A DNA stretch of 64,000 bases. It comes from SG8-41 sp964521405. GTDB taxonomy: Bacteria > Pseudomonadota > Gammaproteobacteria > Burkholderiales > SG8-41. Of this stretch, positions 53,577-61,251 are shown in pieces. Both the position numbers and the translations under genes were made by a program. The notes below the pieces were generated by a model. It was given only the letters and a program-made list of their open reading frames with translations. It did no database searches and was not told where the DNA came from. The DNA is taken from NCBI GenBank assembly GCA_964521405.1, contig CAZFRR010000204.1, positions 1 to 64,000 of the forward strand. Reading direction: 5' to 3'. Numbering within the stretch: position 1 is the first letter of the stretch; each line of letters starts with the position of its first letter.

Positions 53577-54164
53577 ATGCCCCGAATTACGCACGACAGC
53601 CTGATGACACTGGAAGCCTATGCCAGGGCGCGGCCGGAATTCCGCGCGCGCGTGATGGCCCACAAGCAGAACCGCGCGCTGGCCCTCGGCGATCACGTCA
53701 CCCTGCTGTTCGAGGACGAGCTCACCATCCGCTACCAGATACAGGAAATGCTGCGCGTCGAGCGCATCTTCGAAGCCGCGGGCATCCAGGACGAACTCGA
53801 CGCCTACAACCCGCTCATCCCTGACGGAGTCAACTGGAAGGCGACCATGCTGATCGAGTATCCCGACGTGGCGGAGCGCCAGAGCATGCTTGCCCGCCTG
53901 ATCGGCGTCGAGGACCGGGTCTGGGTGCAGGTGGAGGGGCAGCCCCGGGTTTACGCCATCGCCGACGAAGACCTCGAGCGCGAAAACGCCGAGAAGACCT
54001 CCGCGGTGCATTTCCTGCGTTTCGAGCTCGATCGCGCCGCGACGCAGGCGCTGAAGCAAGGCGCTCAACTCTCCGCCGGCATCGATCATCCCGAGTATCC
54101 CGTCACCCTTGCCAGCCTCGCTCCCGCGGTGCGCGCGTCCCTGGCCGCCGACCTGACCGGATAA
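53577..54164 (+). CDS. DUF3501 family protein
   Basis: 195 residues from ATG 53577 (MPRITHDSLMTLEAYARARPEFRARV, in sequence), AAGGTAG upstream. No cofactor motif; contains 'HVTLLFEDELTIRYQIQEMLRVERI', diagnostic for DUF3501. Third member of the rubrerythrin-linked trio. Function unknown; a role in the same peroxide or iron response is inferred. Confidence 0.87.
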   Translation: MPRITHDSLMTLEAYARARPEFRARVMAHKQNRALALGDHVTLLFEDELTIRYQIQEMLRVERIFEAAGIQDELDAYNPLIPDGVNWKATMLIEYPDVAERQSMLARLIGVEDRVWVQVEGQPRVYAIADEDLERENAEKTSAVHFLRFELDRAATQALKQGAQLSAGIDHPEYPVTLASLAPAVRASLAADLTG

Positions 54165-54251
54165 TCACCGGCGGCGAGGTTGCCCGCCGCGCACCCGGCT
54201 TGTTATGCTCGCGGGGGTTCCTCCACGCCGACGAGAGAACAGCTGGCGATT

Positions 54252-54866
54252 ATGACCACCCGGGCAACTTCCAGGATTGCGCGCTGCCTGCGTTGCGCCA
54301 TCGCCGTCCTTGCGGCGCTCACGATGGTTAGCGCCCCAGCTCAGGAACAGTGGTACCAGTGGGACCGCGACTTCGACGAGGACAAGAAACCCTGGAAGGA
54401 AATCGAGGCGAATATCCCCGCTTATCCCAGGCCCGATGACCTGGTGCCGTTCGAAGCGGGCGCCGCGAGCCCGCACCGTTTCTTCATCGACGCCCGGTCA
54501 TTGTCGATAGGGGGGGACGGGGTCGTGCGCTACACGCTCGTAGTCAAGACACAGGCTGGCGCCACCAACGTCACCTTCGAGGGCATACGCTGCGACATGC
54601 GCCAGCAGAAGTACTACGCCGTCGGCAACGCGGGCGGCGGCTGGGCGCGGGCGCGCGACTCGCAATGGCGCCGCATCGTGTACCAGGAGCGCAATAATCA
54701 TCACGGCGTGCTCTACGAGGACTTCCTCTGCCCCGAGAAACGCCCGGTCGGCAGCGTCAGGGAAGCCCTGCAGAGGCTCCGTGACGGAGTTCCGTACCAG
54801 TGGTGGAGGAGTCCCTCAGCTACTGCCGAAGCGGTGCCGGGCCGTGGCTACGACGGTGCCAGTTAG
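54252..54866 (+). CDS. CNP1-like family exported protein
   Basis: 204 residues from ATG 54252 with a signal peptide (ends SAPAQ). The CNP1-like pattern: W..D.DF.....W.E......P.YP...L..F', then 'GIRCDMRQQKYYAVG' and a terminal 'CPEKRPV'. Two cysteines may form a disulfide. Function unknown. Its stop overlaps the end of convergent proB by 4 nt. Confidence 0.83.
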   Translation: MTTRATSRIARCLRCAIAVLAALTMVSAPAQEQWYQWDRDFDEDKKPWKEIEANIPAYPRPDDLVPFEAGAASPHRFFIDARSLSIGGDGVVRYTLVVKTQAGATNVTFEGIRCDMRQQKYYAVGNAGGGWARARDSQWRRIVYQERNNHHGVLYEDFLCPEKRPVGSVREALQRLRDGVPYQWWRSPSATAEAVPGRGYDGAS

Positions 54867-55981
54867 AGCAGGACCAGATTGTCCCGGTGGATCAATTCGA
54901 GCTCGTCCACGTAGCCGAGCTTCGCCTCGATCTCGCTCGAGGGCGTGCGCAGGATGCGGCGCGTCTCGGCCGCGCTGTAGTTGACGAGCCCGCGCGCGAT
55001 TTCGCGCCGCGACTCGTCGAGGCAGCTGACCGCCTCGCCGCGCTCGAATTCCCCGCCGACTTCGAATACGCCGATGGGAAGCAGGCTCTTGCCCTGCGCC
55101 GTCAAGGCATTCACGGCGCCGGCGTCGAGCGTGAGGCTGCCGCGGACCTGGAGGTGGTCGGCTAGCCACTGCTTGCGCGCGGCCAGCGTCGCCCGTTCCG
55201 CGGTGAGTTGCGTGCCGATCCGCTCGCCGCCCGCGAGCCGCGGCAGCACGTTGTCCTCGTGCCCCGAGGCGATTACGGTGTGCGCGCCGCTGCGCGCGGC
55301 GCGCTTTGCCGCGAGCACCTTCGTGAGCATGCCGCCGAGCGCAATGGGGCTGCCGGTGCCGCCCGCCATGCCTTCCAGCGCCGGGTCGCCCGCCCGGGCC
55401 TCCGCGATCAGGGTCGCCGCCGCGTGCCTGCGGGGATCCCGGTCGTAGAGGCCGGCCTGGTCGGTGAGGATCACCAGCACGTCGGCCTCGATCAGGTTGG
55501 TGACCAGGGCCGCCAGCGTATCGTTGTCGCCGAAGCGGATCTCGTCGATGGCGACGGTGTCGTTCTCGTTGATGATGGGGACCACGCCCAGGCCGATGAG
55601 GGTGCGCAGCGTGGAGCGGGCGTTGAGATAGCGCTTGCGGTCCGCCAGGTCCTCGTGCGTCAGCAGGATCTGCGAGGTCAGCAGCTGGTGCTTGCGGAAG
55701 CAGGTTTCATAGGCCTGGATCAGGCCCATCTGGCCCACGGCCGCCGCCGCCTGCAGCTCATGCAGCGCGCGCGGGCGCTTGTCCCATCCGAGGCGCTGCA
55801 TGCCGGCGGCGATGGCGCCGCTCGAGACCAGCACAACTTCGCGCCCGGACTCACGCAGTCGCGAGATCTGCTCCGCCCAGCGCGAGAGCGCGGCGAGATC
55901 GAGCCCCCGGCCCCGGTCGGTGACCAGGCTGGAGCCGACTTTCACGACCAGCCGCTTCGCTTTTTCCAGAACGGATGCCAT
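54863..55981 (-). CDS. proB: Glutamate 5-kinase
   Basis: 372 residues: amino-acid kinase domain ('RLVVKVGSSLVTD' at the start, 'PIINENDTVAIDEIRFGDND') and a C-terminal PUA domain from about residue 275. First step of proline synthesis. Follows obgE. The start codon is 2 nt from array J, which leaves proB without a visible Shine-Dalgarno. Confidence 0.96.
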   Translation of the reverse strand: MASVLEKAKRLVVKVGSSLVTDRGRGLDLAALSRWAEQISRLRESGREVVLVSSGAIAAGMQRLGWDKRPRALHELQAAAAVGQMGLIQAYETCFRKHQLLTSQILLTHEDLADRKRYLNARSTLRTLIGLGVVPIINENDTVAIDEIRFGDNDTLAALVTNLIEADVLVILTDQAGLYDRDPRRHAAATLIAEARAGDPALEGMAGGTGSPIALGGMLTKVLAAKRAARSGAHTVIASGHEDNVLPRLAGGERIGTQLTAERATLAARKQWLADHLQVRGSLTLDAGAVNALTAQGKSLLPIGVFEVGGEFERGEAVSCLDESRREIARGLVNYSAAETRRILRTPSSEIEAKLGYVDELELIHRDNLVLL

Positions 55982-55982
55982 A

Positions 55983-56065
55983 GGATTCGGGATTCAGCAT
56001 TCAGGATTCGGGATCTTACGTTTGCGACCGGGTTTCGCTGGACTCCCGGATGCCGAATCCTGTTC
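55983..56065. repeat. Heptamer array J (obgE-proB junction), extending into obgE
   Basis: Left GGATTCG, GGATTCA, GCATTCA, GGATTCG, GGATCTT (55983-56017). The complementary words CCCGGAT, GCCGAAT, CCTGTTC (56045-56065) lie within the obgE coding end. The obgE stop codon (55994-55996) is inside the second unit, so the last residues (KIPNPEC) are coded by the array. Confidence 0.8.
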
Positions 56066-57064
56066 CAGGTGCCCCATCACCGCGAAGGAGAGCTCGCGGC
56101 AGCCTTCGCCGGTGAGCGCGGAGATGATAAAGCTTTTGCCTTTCCATCCCAAATCCTTCAGGAAGCGCTTGACCGTGCGGGCGCGGTCCTCGGCGGGGAT
56201 CATGTCGATCTTGTTCACCACCACCCAGCGCGGCTTGCGGTAGAGCGCCTCGTCGTATTTCCGCAGCTCGTTGACGATCGCTTTCGCCTCGCGCACGGTG
56301 TCGGTGCCGGTATCGGGCGGAGCGATGTCCACCAGATGCAGCAATAGCCGGGTGCGCGCCAGATGGCGCAGGAACTGGTGTCCGAGCCCCGCCCCTTCGG
56401 CCGCGCCCTCGATCAGCCCGGGAATATCGGCCAGAACGAAACTGCGATTCATGTCCGCCCGCACCACGCCGAGGCTGGGCGCCAGCGTGGTGAAAGGGTA
56501 ATCGGCGACCTTGGGGCGCGCGGCCGAGAGCGACCGGATCAACGTGGACTTCCCGGCATTGGGCATGCCGAGGAGACCCACGTCGGCGAGGAGCTTCAGC
56601 TCGAGCTTCAACCGCCGGTGTTCGCCTTCGCCGCCGCGGGTAAACTGGCGCGGCGCGCGGTTCACGCTCGACTTGAAGTGCAGGTTGCCGATGCCGCCCT
56701 TGCCGCCCGCCGCGAGCAGCGCTATCTCGCCATCGCGCCCGAGATCGGCGATGGTTTCCCCCGTCTCGAGATCGCTCACCACCGTGCCAACCGGCACGCG
56801 CAGCAGCACGTCGATTGCCGATTTCCCGTACTGATCGGAACCGCGGCCGTTCTCGCCGTCCCTGGCGCGGTGGATGCGCGCAAAGCGGTAATCGACCAGC
56901 GTGTTGATGTTGCGGTCGGCGACGGCATGGATGCTGCCCCCGCGCCCGCCGTCGCCGCCATCGGGGCCGCCGCGCGGGACGAACTTCTCGCGCCGAAAGC
57001 TGGCCGCCCCATCGCCGCCTTTGCCGGCATGGACCTCGATCATGGCTTCGTCAATGAACTTCAT
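55994..57064 (-). CDS. obgE: Obg family GTPase
   Basis: 356 residues. Glycine-rich OBG domain at the start ('VHAGKGGDGAASFRREKF', 'GGPDGGDGGRGGS') and a G domain with 'GMPNAGKSTLIRSL' (G1), 'DIPGLIEGA' (G3) and 'NKIDM' (G4). Acts in ribosome assembly and stress response. The last roughly 20 residues are derived from heptamer repeats and lack family resemblance. Confidence 0.95.
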   Translation of the reverse strand: MKFIDEAMIEVHAGKGGDGAASFRREKFVPRGGPDGGDGGRGGSIHAVADRNINTLVDYRFARIHRARDGENGRGSDQYGKSAIDVLLRVPVGTVVSDLETGETIADLGRDGEIALLAAGGKGGIGNLHFKSSVNRAPRQFTRGGEGEHRRLKLELKLLADVGLLGMPNAGKSTLIRSLSAARPKVADYPFTTLAPSLGVVRADMNRSFVLADIPGLIEGAAEGAGLGHQFLRHLARTRLLLHLVDIAPPDTGTDTVREAKAIVNELRKYDEALYRKPRWVVVNKIDMIPAEDRARTVKRFLKDLGWKGKSFIISALTGEGCRELSFAVMGHLEQDSASGSPAKPGRKRKIPNPEC

Positions 57065-57071
57065 ACACGAC

Positions 57072-57169
57072 AGTGTTGAGTTTTGAGTGTTTAGTGTTGA
57101 GTGAAAATAACGAAGGTGTCGGCGAGTTTCATAAACTTAACACTCAACACTATGCACTCAACACTTTTT
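57072..57169. repeat. Heptamer hairpin array K (rpmA-obgE spacer)
   Basis: Left AGTGTTG, AGTTTTG, AGTGTTT, AGTGTTG, AGTGAAA (57072-57106); right ACTTAAC, ACTCAAC, ACTATGC, ACTCAAC, ACTTTTT (57135-57169). The same heptamer as arrays C and G, 16-26 kb away. It lies between the rpmA terminator and obgE, so it forms the obgE leader. Confidence 0.87.
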
Positions 57170-57185
57170 GTTTGCGTCCGTAAAC

Positions 57186-57213
57186 AAAAAAGCCCTGTCG
57201 CGTGACAGGGCTT
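57186..57213 (-). terminator. Rho-independent terminator after rplU-rpmA
   Basis: On the minus strand AAGCCCTGTC-ACGC-GACAGGGCTT followed by TTTTG: a 10-bp perfect stem with 4-nt loop and U-run, 20 nt behind rpmA. Confidence 0.9.
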
Positions 57214-57233
57214 GGGGTGGGCGGTGCGTCCGC

Positions 57234-57491
57234 TCAAGCGGGCACGACGCTCACCCGTTTGTGGTTGTCCGGCCCTTTTTGCGCGAACAGCACGCGTCCT
57301 GTCACCTTGGCGAACAGCGTGTGGTCGCGTCCCATGCCGACGTTCACGCCGGGGTGCACCTGGGTTCCGCGCTGGCGCACGATGATGGAGCCCGCGCTCA
57401 CCAGCTCGCCGCCGTAGCGCTTTACGCCGAGGCGCTTCGATTGCGAGTCGCGGCCGTTTCTCGAGCTGCCGCCTGCTTTTTTATGTGCCAT
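57234..57491 (-). CDS. rpmA: 50S ribosomal protein L27
   Basis: 85 residues, starting MAHKKAGGSSRNGRDSQSKRLG and containing 'IIVRQRGTQVHPGVNVGMGRDHTLFA' in order, unmistakable for L27, whose N-terminus reaches the peptidyl-transferase centre. Follows rplU by 23 nt and ends in a strong terminator. Confidence 0.98.
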   Translation of the reverse strand: MAHKKAGGSSRNGRDSQSKRLGVKRYGGELVSAGSIIVRQRGTQVHPGVNVGMGRDHTLFAKVTGRVLFAQKGPDNHKRVSVVPA

Positions 57492-57514
57492 GTATCCGTT
57501 TCCTCGAAGGGCTA

Positions 57515-57826
57515 TTACGCAGCAATTCCGAGAATCTCGATCTCGGTGTAGTTCTGACGGTGCCCCTGGCTCTTGCGGTAGTGCTTGCGCCGCCTCATCT
57601 TGTAGATGTGCACCTTGTCGCCGCGGCCGTGCTTCAGCACCTTGGCCGTGACCCTGGCCCCGGCGATGAGCGGCGCGCCCATCTGGATCGCGTCGCCATC
57701 GGCCACCAGCAGGACTTCCTCGAGCTGGATTTCCTGCCCGACTTCAGCGGCAATCTGCTCGATTCTCAGTTTCTCACCGGCACTGACCCGGTACTGCTTG
57801 CCGCCGGTCTTGACCACTGCATACAT
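57515..57826 (-). CDS. rplU: 50S ribosomal protein L21
   Basis: 103 residues beginning MYAVVKTGGKQYRVSAGEKLRIEQ in sequence and ending with the 'KMRRRKHYRKSQGHRQ' rRNA-binding tail. First gene of rplU-rpmA, transcribed from the promoter at 57873-57901. Confidence 0.98.
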   Translation of the reverse strand: MYAVVKTGGKQYRVSAGEKLRIEQIAAEVGQEIQLEEVLLVADGDAIQMGAPLIAGARVTAKVLKHGRGDKVHIYKMRRRKHYRKSQGHRQNYTEIEILGIAA

Positions 57827-57872
57827 ATCGCCGCCCGCTTGTTGACTGTTTAGCCTGGATTGGAGAGCCGCG

Positions 57873-57901
57873 CATTCTACAAAAAATGCGCTTCCTAGTC
57901 A
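57873..57901 (-). promoter_or_regulatory. Promoter of rplU-rpmA
   Basis: Minus strand TTGACT (57896-57901), 17-bp spacer, TAGAAT (57873-57878). The expected start lies near 57866, about 40 nt before rplU. Divergent ispB lies 120 nt to the right. Confidence 0.75.
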
Positions 57902-58022
57902 AAGGAATTCGCGTGGCAGAAATCGGGGACCGGGTTTGCCATCAAGGGGTTAGGGGCAGGGGGGCGGAACGGGGCGAAACGGTTTGCTGGTATCATCCAG
58001 CCTCTTTTTGCGGGGTGAAACG

Positions 58023-58991
58023 GTGGCGCTGGAGGCAATACGCGAGTTCGTGGAGGCGGATATGCGCGCCGTGGACGGCGTGATCCGCTCCCGACTCGAT
58101 TCCGGCGTGCTGCTGATCCGCCAGGTGGCGGAATACATCGTTGGCGGCGGGGGCAAGCGCCTGCGCCCGATGCTGCTGCTGCTCTCGGCCGGCGCTTTCG
58201 GCTACCGCGGGCCGCATCGGCACGAACTCGCTGCGGTGGTCGAATTCATCCATACCGCGACGCTGCTGCACGATGATGTCGTGGACGAATCCGAGCTGCG
58301 GCGCGGACGGGCCACGGGCAACGCGCTGTTCGGCAACGCCACGGCCGTTCTGGTCGGCGATTTTGTCTATTCGCGCGCGTTCCAGATGATGGTGGAAGTG
58401 GACAGCCTGCGCGTGCTGCGGGTGCTGGCGGACGCGACCAACGTGATCGCCGAGGGCGAGGTGATGCAGTTGATGAGCTGCCACAACCCCGACCTCGAGG
58501 AGGCGGGCTACCTCGAGGTGATCCGCTACAAGACGGCGAAGCTGTTCGAGGCCGCCACGCGCCTTGGGGCGATCCTGGGCGCCGCGCCGCGCGAGGAGGA
58601 GGACGCGGTCGCCAATTACGGCACGCACCTCGGCACCGCGTTCCAGCTGATCGACGACGTGCTCGATTACTCCGGCGACCAGGCGGTGATCGGCAAGAAT
58701 CTGGGCGATGATCTCGCGGAGGGCAAGCCGACGCTGCCGCTGATCTATGCCATCCAGCACGGCACCCCGCAGCAGGCGCAACAGGTCCGGCACGCCATCG
58801 AGCACGGCGGGCGCGACGAGCTGGGCGCGGTAATCGAGGTGATTTCCTCCACCGGCGCGCTCGATTACTCGAGGGAGCAGGCGCGGCGGGAGTCGCGCGC
58901 CGCCAGCGAGGCGCTCGCGCGCCTGCCACATTCAAGGGAACGCGATTATTTGCTACAATTAGCGGACTTCGCGGTGACGCGGAGTTACTAG
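58023..58991 (+). CDS. ispB: Octaprenyl diphosphate synthase
   Basis: 322 residues from GTG 58023 (xALEAIREFVEADM), with GGGGTGAAA upstream. Both aspartate-rich regions are intact: DDVVDES near residue 85 and DDVLDYSGD near residue 213, plus 'GGGGKRLRPML' and 'GKNLGDDLAEGKPTLP'. Makes the ubiquinone side chain. Divergent from rplU as in most proteobacteria. Ends in a clear terminator nested in array L. Confidence 0.95.
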   Translation: MALEAIREFVEADMRAVDGVIRSRLDSGVLLIRQVAEYIVGGGGKRLRPMLLLLSAGAFGYRGPHRHELAAVVEFIHTATLLHDDVVDESELRRGRATGNALFGNATAVLVGDFVYSRAFQMMVEVDSLRVLRVLADATNVIAEGEVMQLMSCHNPDLEEAGYLEVIRYKTAKLFEAATRLGAILGAAPREEEDAVANYGTHLGTAFQLIDDVLDYSGDQAVIGKNLGDDLAEGKPTLPLIYAIQHGTPQQAQQVRHAIEHGGRDELGAVIEVISSTGALDYSREQARRESRAASEALARLPHSRERDYLLQLADFAVTRSY

Positions 58992-59091
58992 CGGTCGGCA
59001 GTTTGCAGTTGGCAGCGGTCAGTCAAGATAGCGCGGCTACGCCGCGCGTTTTTTTCGACGTTCTGCGAACCGCCAACCGCCAACTGTCGGC
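58991..59091. repeat. Heptamer hairpin array L with nested terminator
   Basis: Left GCGGTCG, GCAGTTT, GCAGTTG, GCAGCGG, TCAGTCA (58991-59025), beginning in the last base of the ispB stop; right TGCGAAC, CGCCAAC, CGCCAAC, TGTCGGC (59064-59091). A canonical terminator (59031-59055) occupies the loop. Confidence 0.85.
59031..59055 (+). terminator. Rho-independent terminator of ispB
   Basis: GCGCGGC-TAC-GCCGCGC, then G and seven T. Perfect 7-bp stem. It separates ispB from the tRNA gene. Confidence 0.88.
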
Positions 59092-59098
59092 ATGACCT

Positions 59099-59175
59099 CG
59101 GGGTGTAGCGCAGCCTGGTAGCGCACTGCGTTCGGGACGCAGGTGTCGGAGGTTCAAATCCTCTCACCCCGACCA
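59099..59175 (+). tRNA. tRNA-Pro(CGG)
   Basis: 77 nt with CCA encoded. Acceptor stem CGGGGTG/CACCCCG, anticodon loop TTCGGGA on stem CTGCG/CGCAG giving anticodon CGG, and T arm GGAGG-TTCAAAT-CCTCT (last pair irregular). Alone between ispB and the PP0621 gene. Confidence 0.96.
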
Positions 59176-59277
59176 ATCTTTCCCGCTCCTCCGCACCGTC
59201 AGGCGTTCCCGCCCTCGACGCGTCGCGGAGGTTGGGGCAAACTAAAAGCGTCACCCAACCGGGCCTCGGAGCGCTGC

Positions 59278-59514
59278 TTGGCGAAAATCATTCTTCTCGT
59301 CCTCGGGTTGCTCGCCGTCTACTGGATACTCAAGAGCTACCGCCGCCGCATTGACCGGGGCGAGCCGAAACCGCCCGCCGCGGGCGGCGAAGACATGGTC
59401 CGGTGCGCCCAGTGCGGCGTGCATCTGCCGCGCAGCGAGGGCCTCACCACGCAGGGCGATTTTTTCTGCTGCGCCGAGCATCAGCGGGCGCACCAGGCCG
59501 GACGGCGGCCCTGA
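59278..59514 (+). CDS. PP0621 family small membrane protein
   Basis: 78 residues from TTG 59278 with GGAG six nt upstream. An N-terminal membrane helix ('IILLVLGLLAVYWIL') is followed by a cytoplasmic zinc-ribbon-like part: 'MVRCAQCGVHLP' and 'FFCCAEHQ'. This is the PP0621 layout, always next to pilS in betaproteobacteria. Function unknown. The stop overlaps the pilS start. Confidence 0.85.
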   Translation: MAKIILLVLGLLAVYWILKSYRRRIDRGEPKPPAAGGEDMVRCAQCGVHLPRSEGLTTQGDFFCCAEHQRAHQAGRRP

Positions 59515-61133
59515 TGAGCCTGGCCGGCGCCGAGCGGCAAGCCGCCTGGGATGTCGATTCCCTGGCGGCCGCCGGGGAGCACCCCGAGCCGTTCTGGCGC
59601 TCGCTGTTCTATTTCAACGTCTACCGCCTGGTCGTCGCGCTGCTGCTGCTCATGAGCGTGGCAATCTGGGGGCAGAGCCTCTGGTTCGGCTCGCGCGATC
59701 ACACGCTGTTCGTCGTCGCCAACGTCACCTACCTGGTATTCAGCGTCGCGTGCTTCGTGCTGATCAGCGCGCGCTGGCGTTTCAACCTGCAACTGACGCT
59801 CCAGGTGGCCGCCGACATCGGCTTCATCCTGCTCCTCACCTACGCCAGCAGCGGCATTTCCAGCGGCCTGGGCCTGCTGCTGCTCACCACGCTGGCCGGC
59901 GCGGGGCTCATCAGCCGCGGCCGGTTGACGCTGTTCTACGCCGCGCTCGCCAGCATCGGGGTGCTGCTCGAGCAGACCTACGAAGTGCTGAAGCTCGACG
60001 TCCCCGAGACCCAGTTCGTGCAGGCGGGGCTGCTGTCGGCGGCCTATTTTGCGATCGCCTGGCTCGCGCACGCGCTGGCGCGTTACACGGTGGCGAGCGA
60101 GCAGCTTGCCGCCCAACGCGAGATCGATCTTGCCAACATGGAGCAGGTGAACCAGCTCGTCATCCGGGACATGCAGGACGGCGTGCTGGTGGTGGACGAG
60201 CGCGGAGCGATCCGCCAGCGGAACGCGCGGGCCGAACAGCTGCTGGGGCCGCTGCCGGACGGGCGCGGCGAGACGCAGCTCGCCCAGTATGCGCCGAAGC
60301 TCGCCGCGCAATTCGAGATCTGGCGCGCCCGCATGGGGGTGGATGACGGCCCGCGCACGCCGTTCCGGAACAACGTCAGCGCGCGTTTCGTGCCGATCGG
60401 CGGCAGCCGCAGGCATGTCGGGGCGGTCATCTTTCTCGAGGACCAGAGCCGCATCCAGGCCGAGGCGCGCCAGCTGAAACTGGCCGCGCTGGGGCGCCTC
60501 ACCGCCAACATTGCGCACGAGGTGAGAAACCCGCTCGGCGCGATCAGCCACGCAGCGCAACTCTTGCAGGAGGAGCCCGGCGTGAACGACACCTCGGCGC
60601 GCCTCATCACCATCATCAACGAGAACAGCCGTCGCCTCGACCGCATGGTGAACGATGTTCTGCGGTTGAACCGCGGCGACCGCGCGACCCGCGAGCGCTT
60701 CAAGCTGGCCGATTTCCTGGGCGGCTTCGTCGATCAATTCTCGCAGATCGAGAAAATCGATCCCGGCATCTTTCGTATCGAGTGCGCGGCTGAGCTCGAG
60801 GTGCTGTTCGACCGCAGCCATCTCAACCAGGTCATGTGGAACCTGTGCCGCAATGCGCTGCGCCACAGCCGGCGCGGCCCGGCGAGCATCTCGGTTCGCG
60901 TCTCGATCAAGCGTGCCGGCAGTACTGTAAAATTGGACGTGGTGGATGACGGCCCCGGCGTGGCCCCCGAGGCGCGAGCCCAGCTGTTCGAGCCGTTCTT
61001 CACCACCGCCGCCGGCGGCACTGGCCTGGGCCTCTACATTGCGCGCGAAGTATGCGAGGCGAACGGCGCCACGCTCGACTACGTCGAGACCGCCCGCGGC
61101 GCGCAGTTCACCGTGCAGTGCTGGGCCGGCTGA
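59514..61133 (+). CDS. pilS: PilS-type sensor histidine kinase
   Basis: 539 residues from ATG 59514. Six N-terminal membrane helices (residues 30-190), a PAS domain, then HisKA with the phospho-acceptor in 'NIAHEVRNPLGAISHA' and an HATPase domain ('NALRHSRRGP', 'DDGPGV', 'GGTGLGLYIAREV'). Senses pilin level in the membrane and controls type IV pilus genes through PilR. Followed by pilR after array M. Confidence 0.92.
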   Translation: MSLAGAERQAAWDVDSLAAAGEHPEPFWRSLFYFNVYRLVVALLLLMSVAIWGQSLWFGSRDHTLFVVANVTYLVFSVACFVLISARWRFNLQLTLQVAADIGFILLLTYASSGISSGLGLLLLTTLAGAGLISRGRLTLFYAALASIGVLLEQTYEVLKLDVPETQFVQAGLLSAAYFAIAWLAHALARYTVASEQLAAQREIDLANMEQVNQLVIRDMQDGVLVVDERGAIRQRNARAEQLLGPLPDGRGETQLAQYAPKLAAQFEIWRARMGVDDGPRTPFRNNVSARFVPIGGSRRHVGAVIFLEDQSRIQAEARQLKLAALGRLTANIAHEVRNPLGAISHAAQLLQEEPGVNDTSARLITIINENSRRLDRMVNDVLRLNRGDRATRERFKLADFLGGFVDQFSQIEKIDPGIFRIECAAELEVLFDRSHLNQVMWNLCRNALRHSRRGPASISVRVSIKRAGSTVKLDVVDDGPGVAPEARAQLFEPFFTTAAGGTGLGLYIAREVCEANGATLDYVETARGAQFTVQCWAG

Positions 61134-61237
61134 GAGCGGTGAGTGGTGAGTGGTGAGTAGTGAGTGGTAAGAGCCGAGTGAGGTTGTCCGTCTCTGACCA
61201 GAGCCATCCACTCACCACTCACCACTCACGACTCACG
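61134..61237. repeat. Heptamer hairpin array M (pilS-pilR spacer)
   Basis: Left GAGCGGT, GAGTGGT, GAGTGGT, GAGTAGT, GAGTGGT, AAGAGCC (61134-61175), starting at the base after the pilS stop; right ACTCACC, ACTCACC, ACTCACG, ACTCACG (61210-61237). It splits an operon whose two products normally act in a set ratio. Confidence 0.87.
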
Positions 61238-61251
61238 CATTATCGAGGCAC

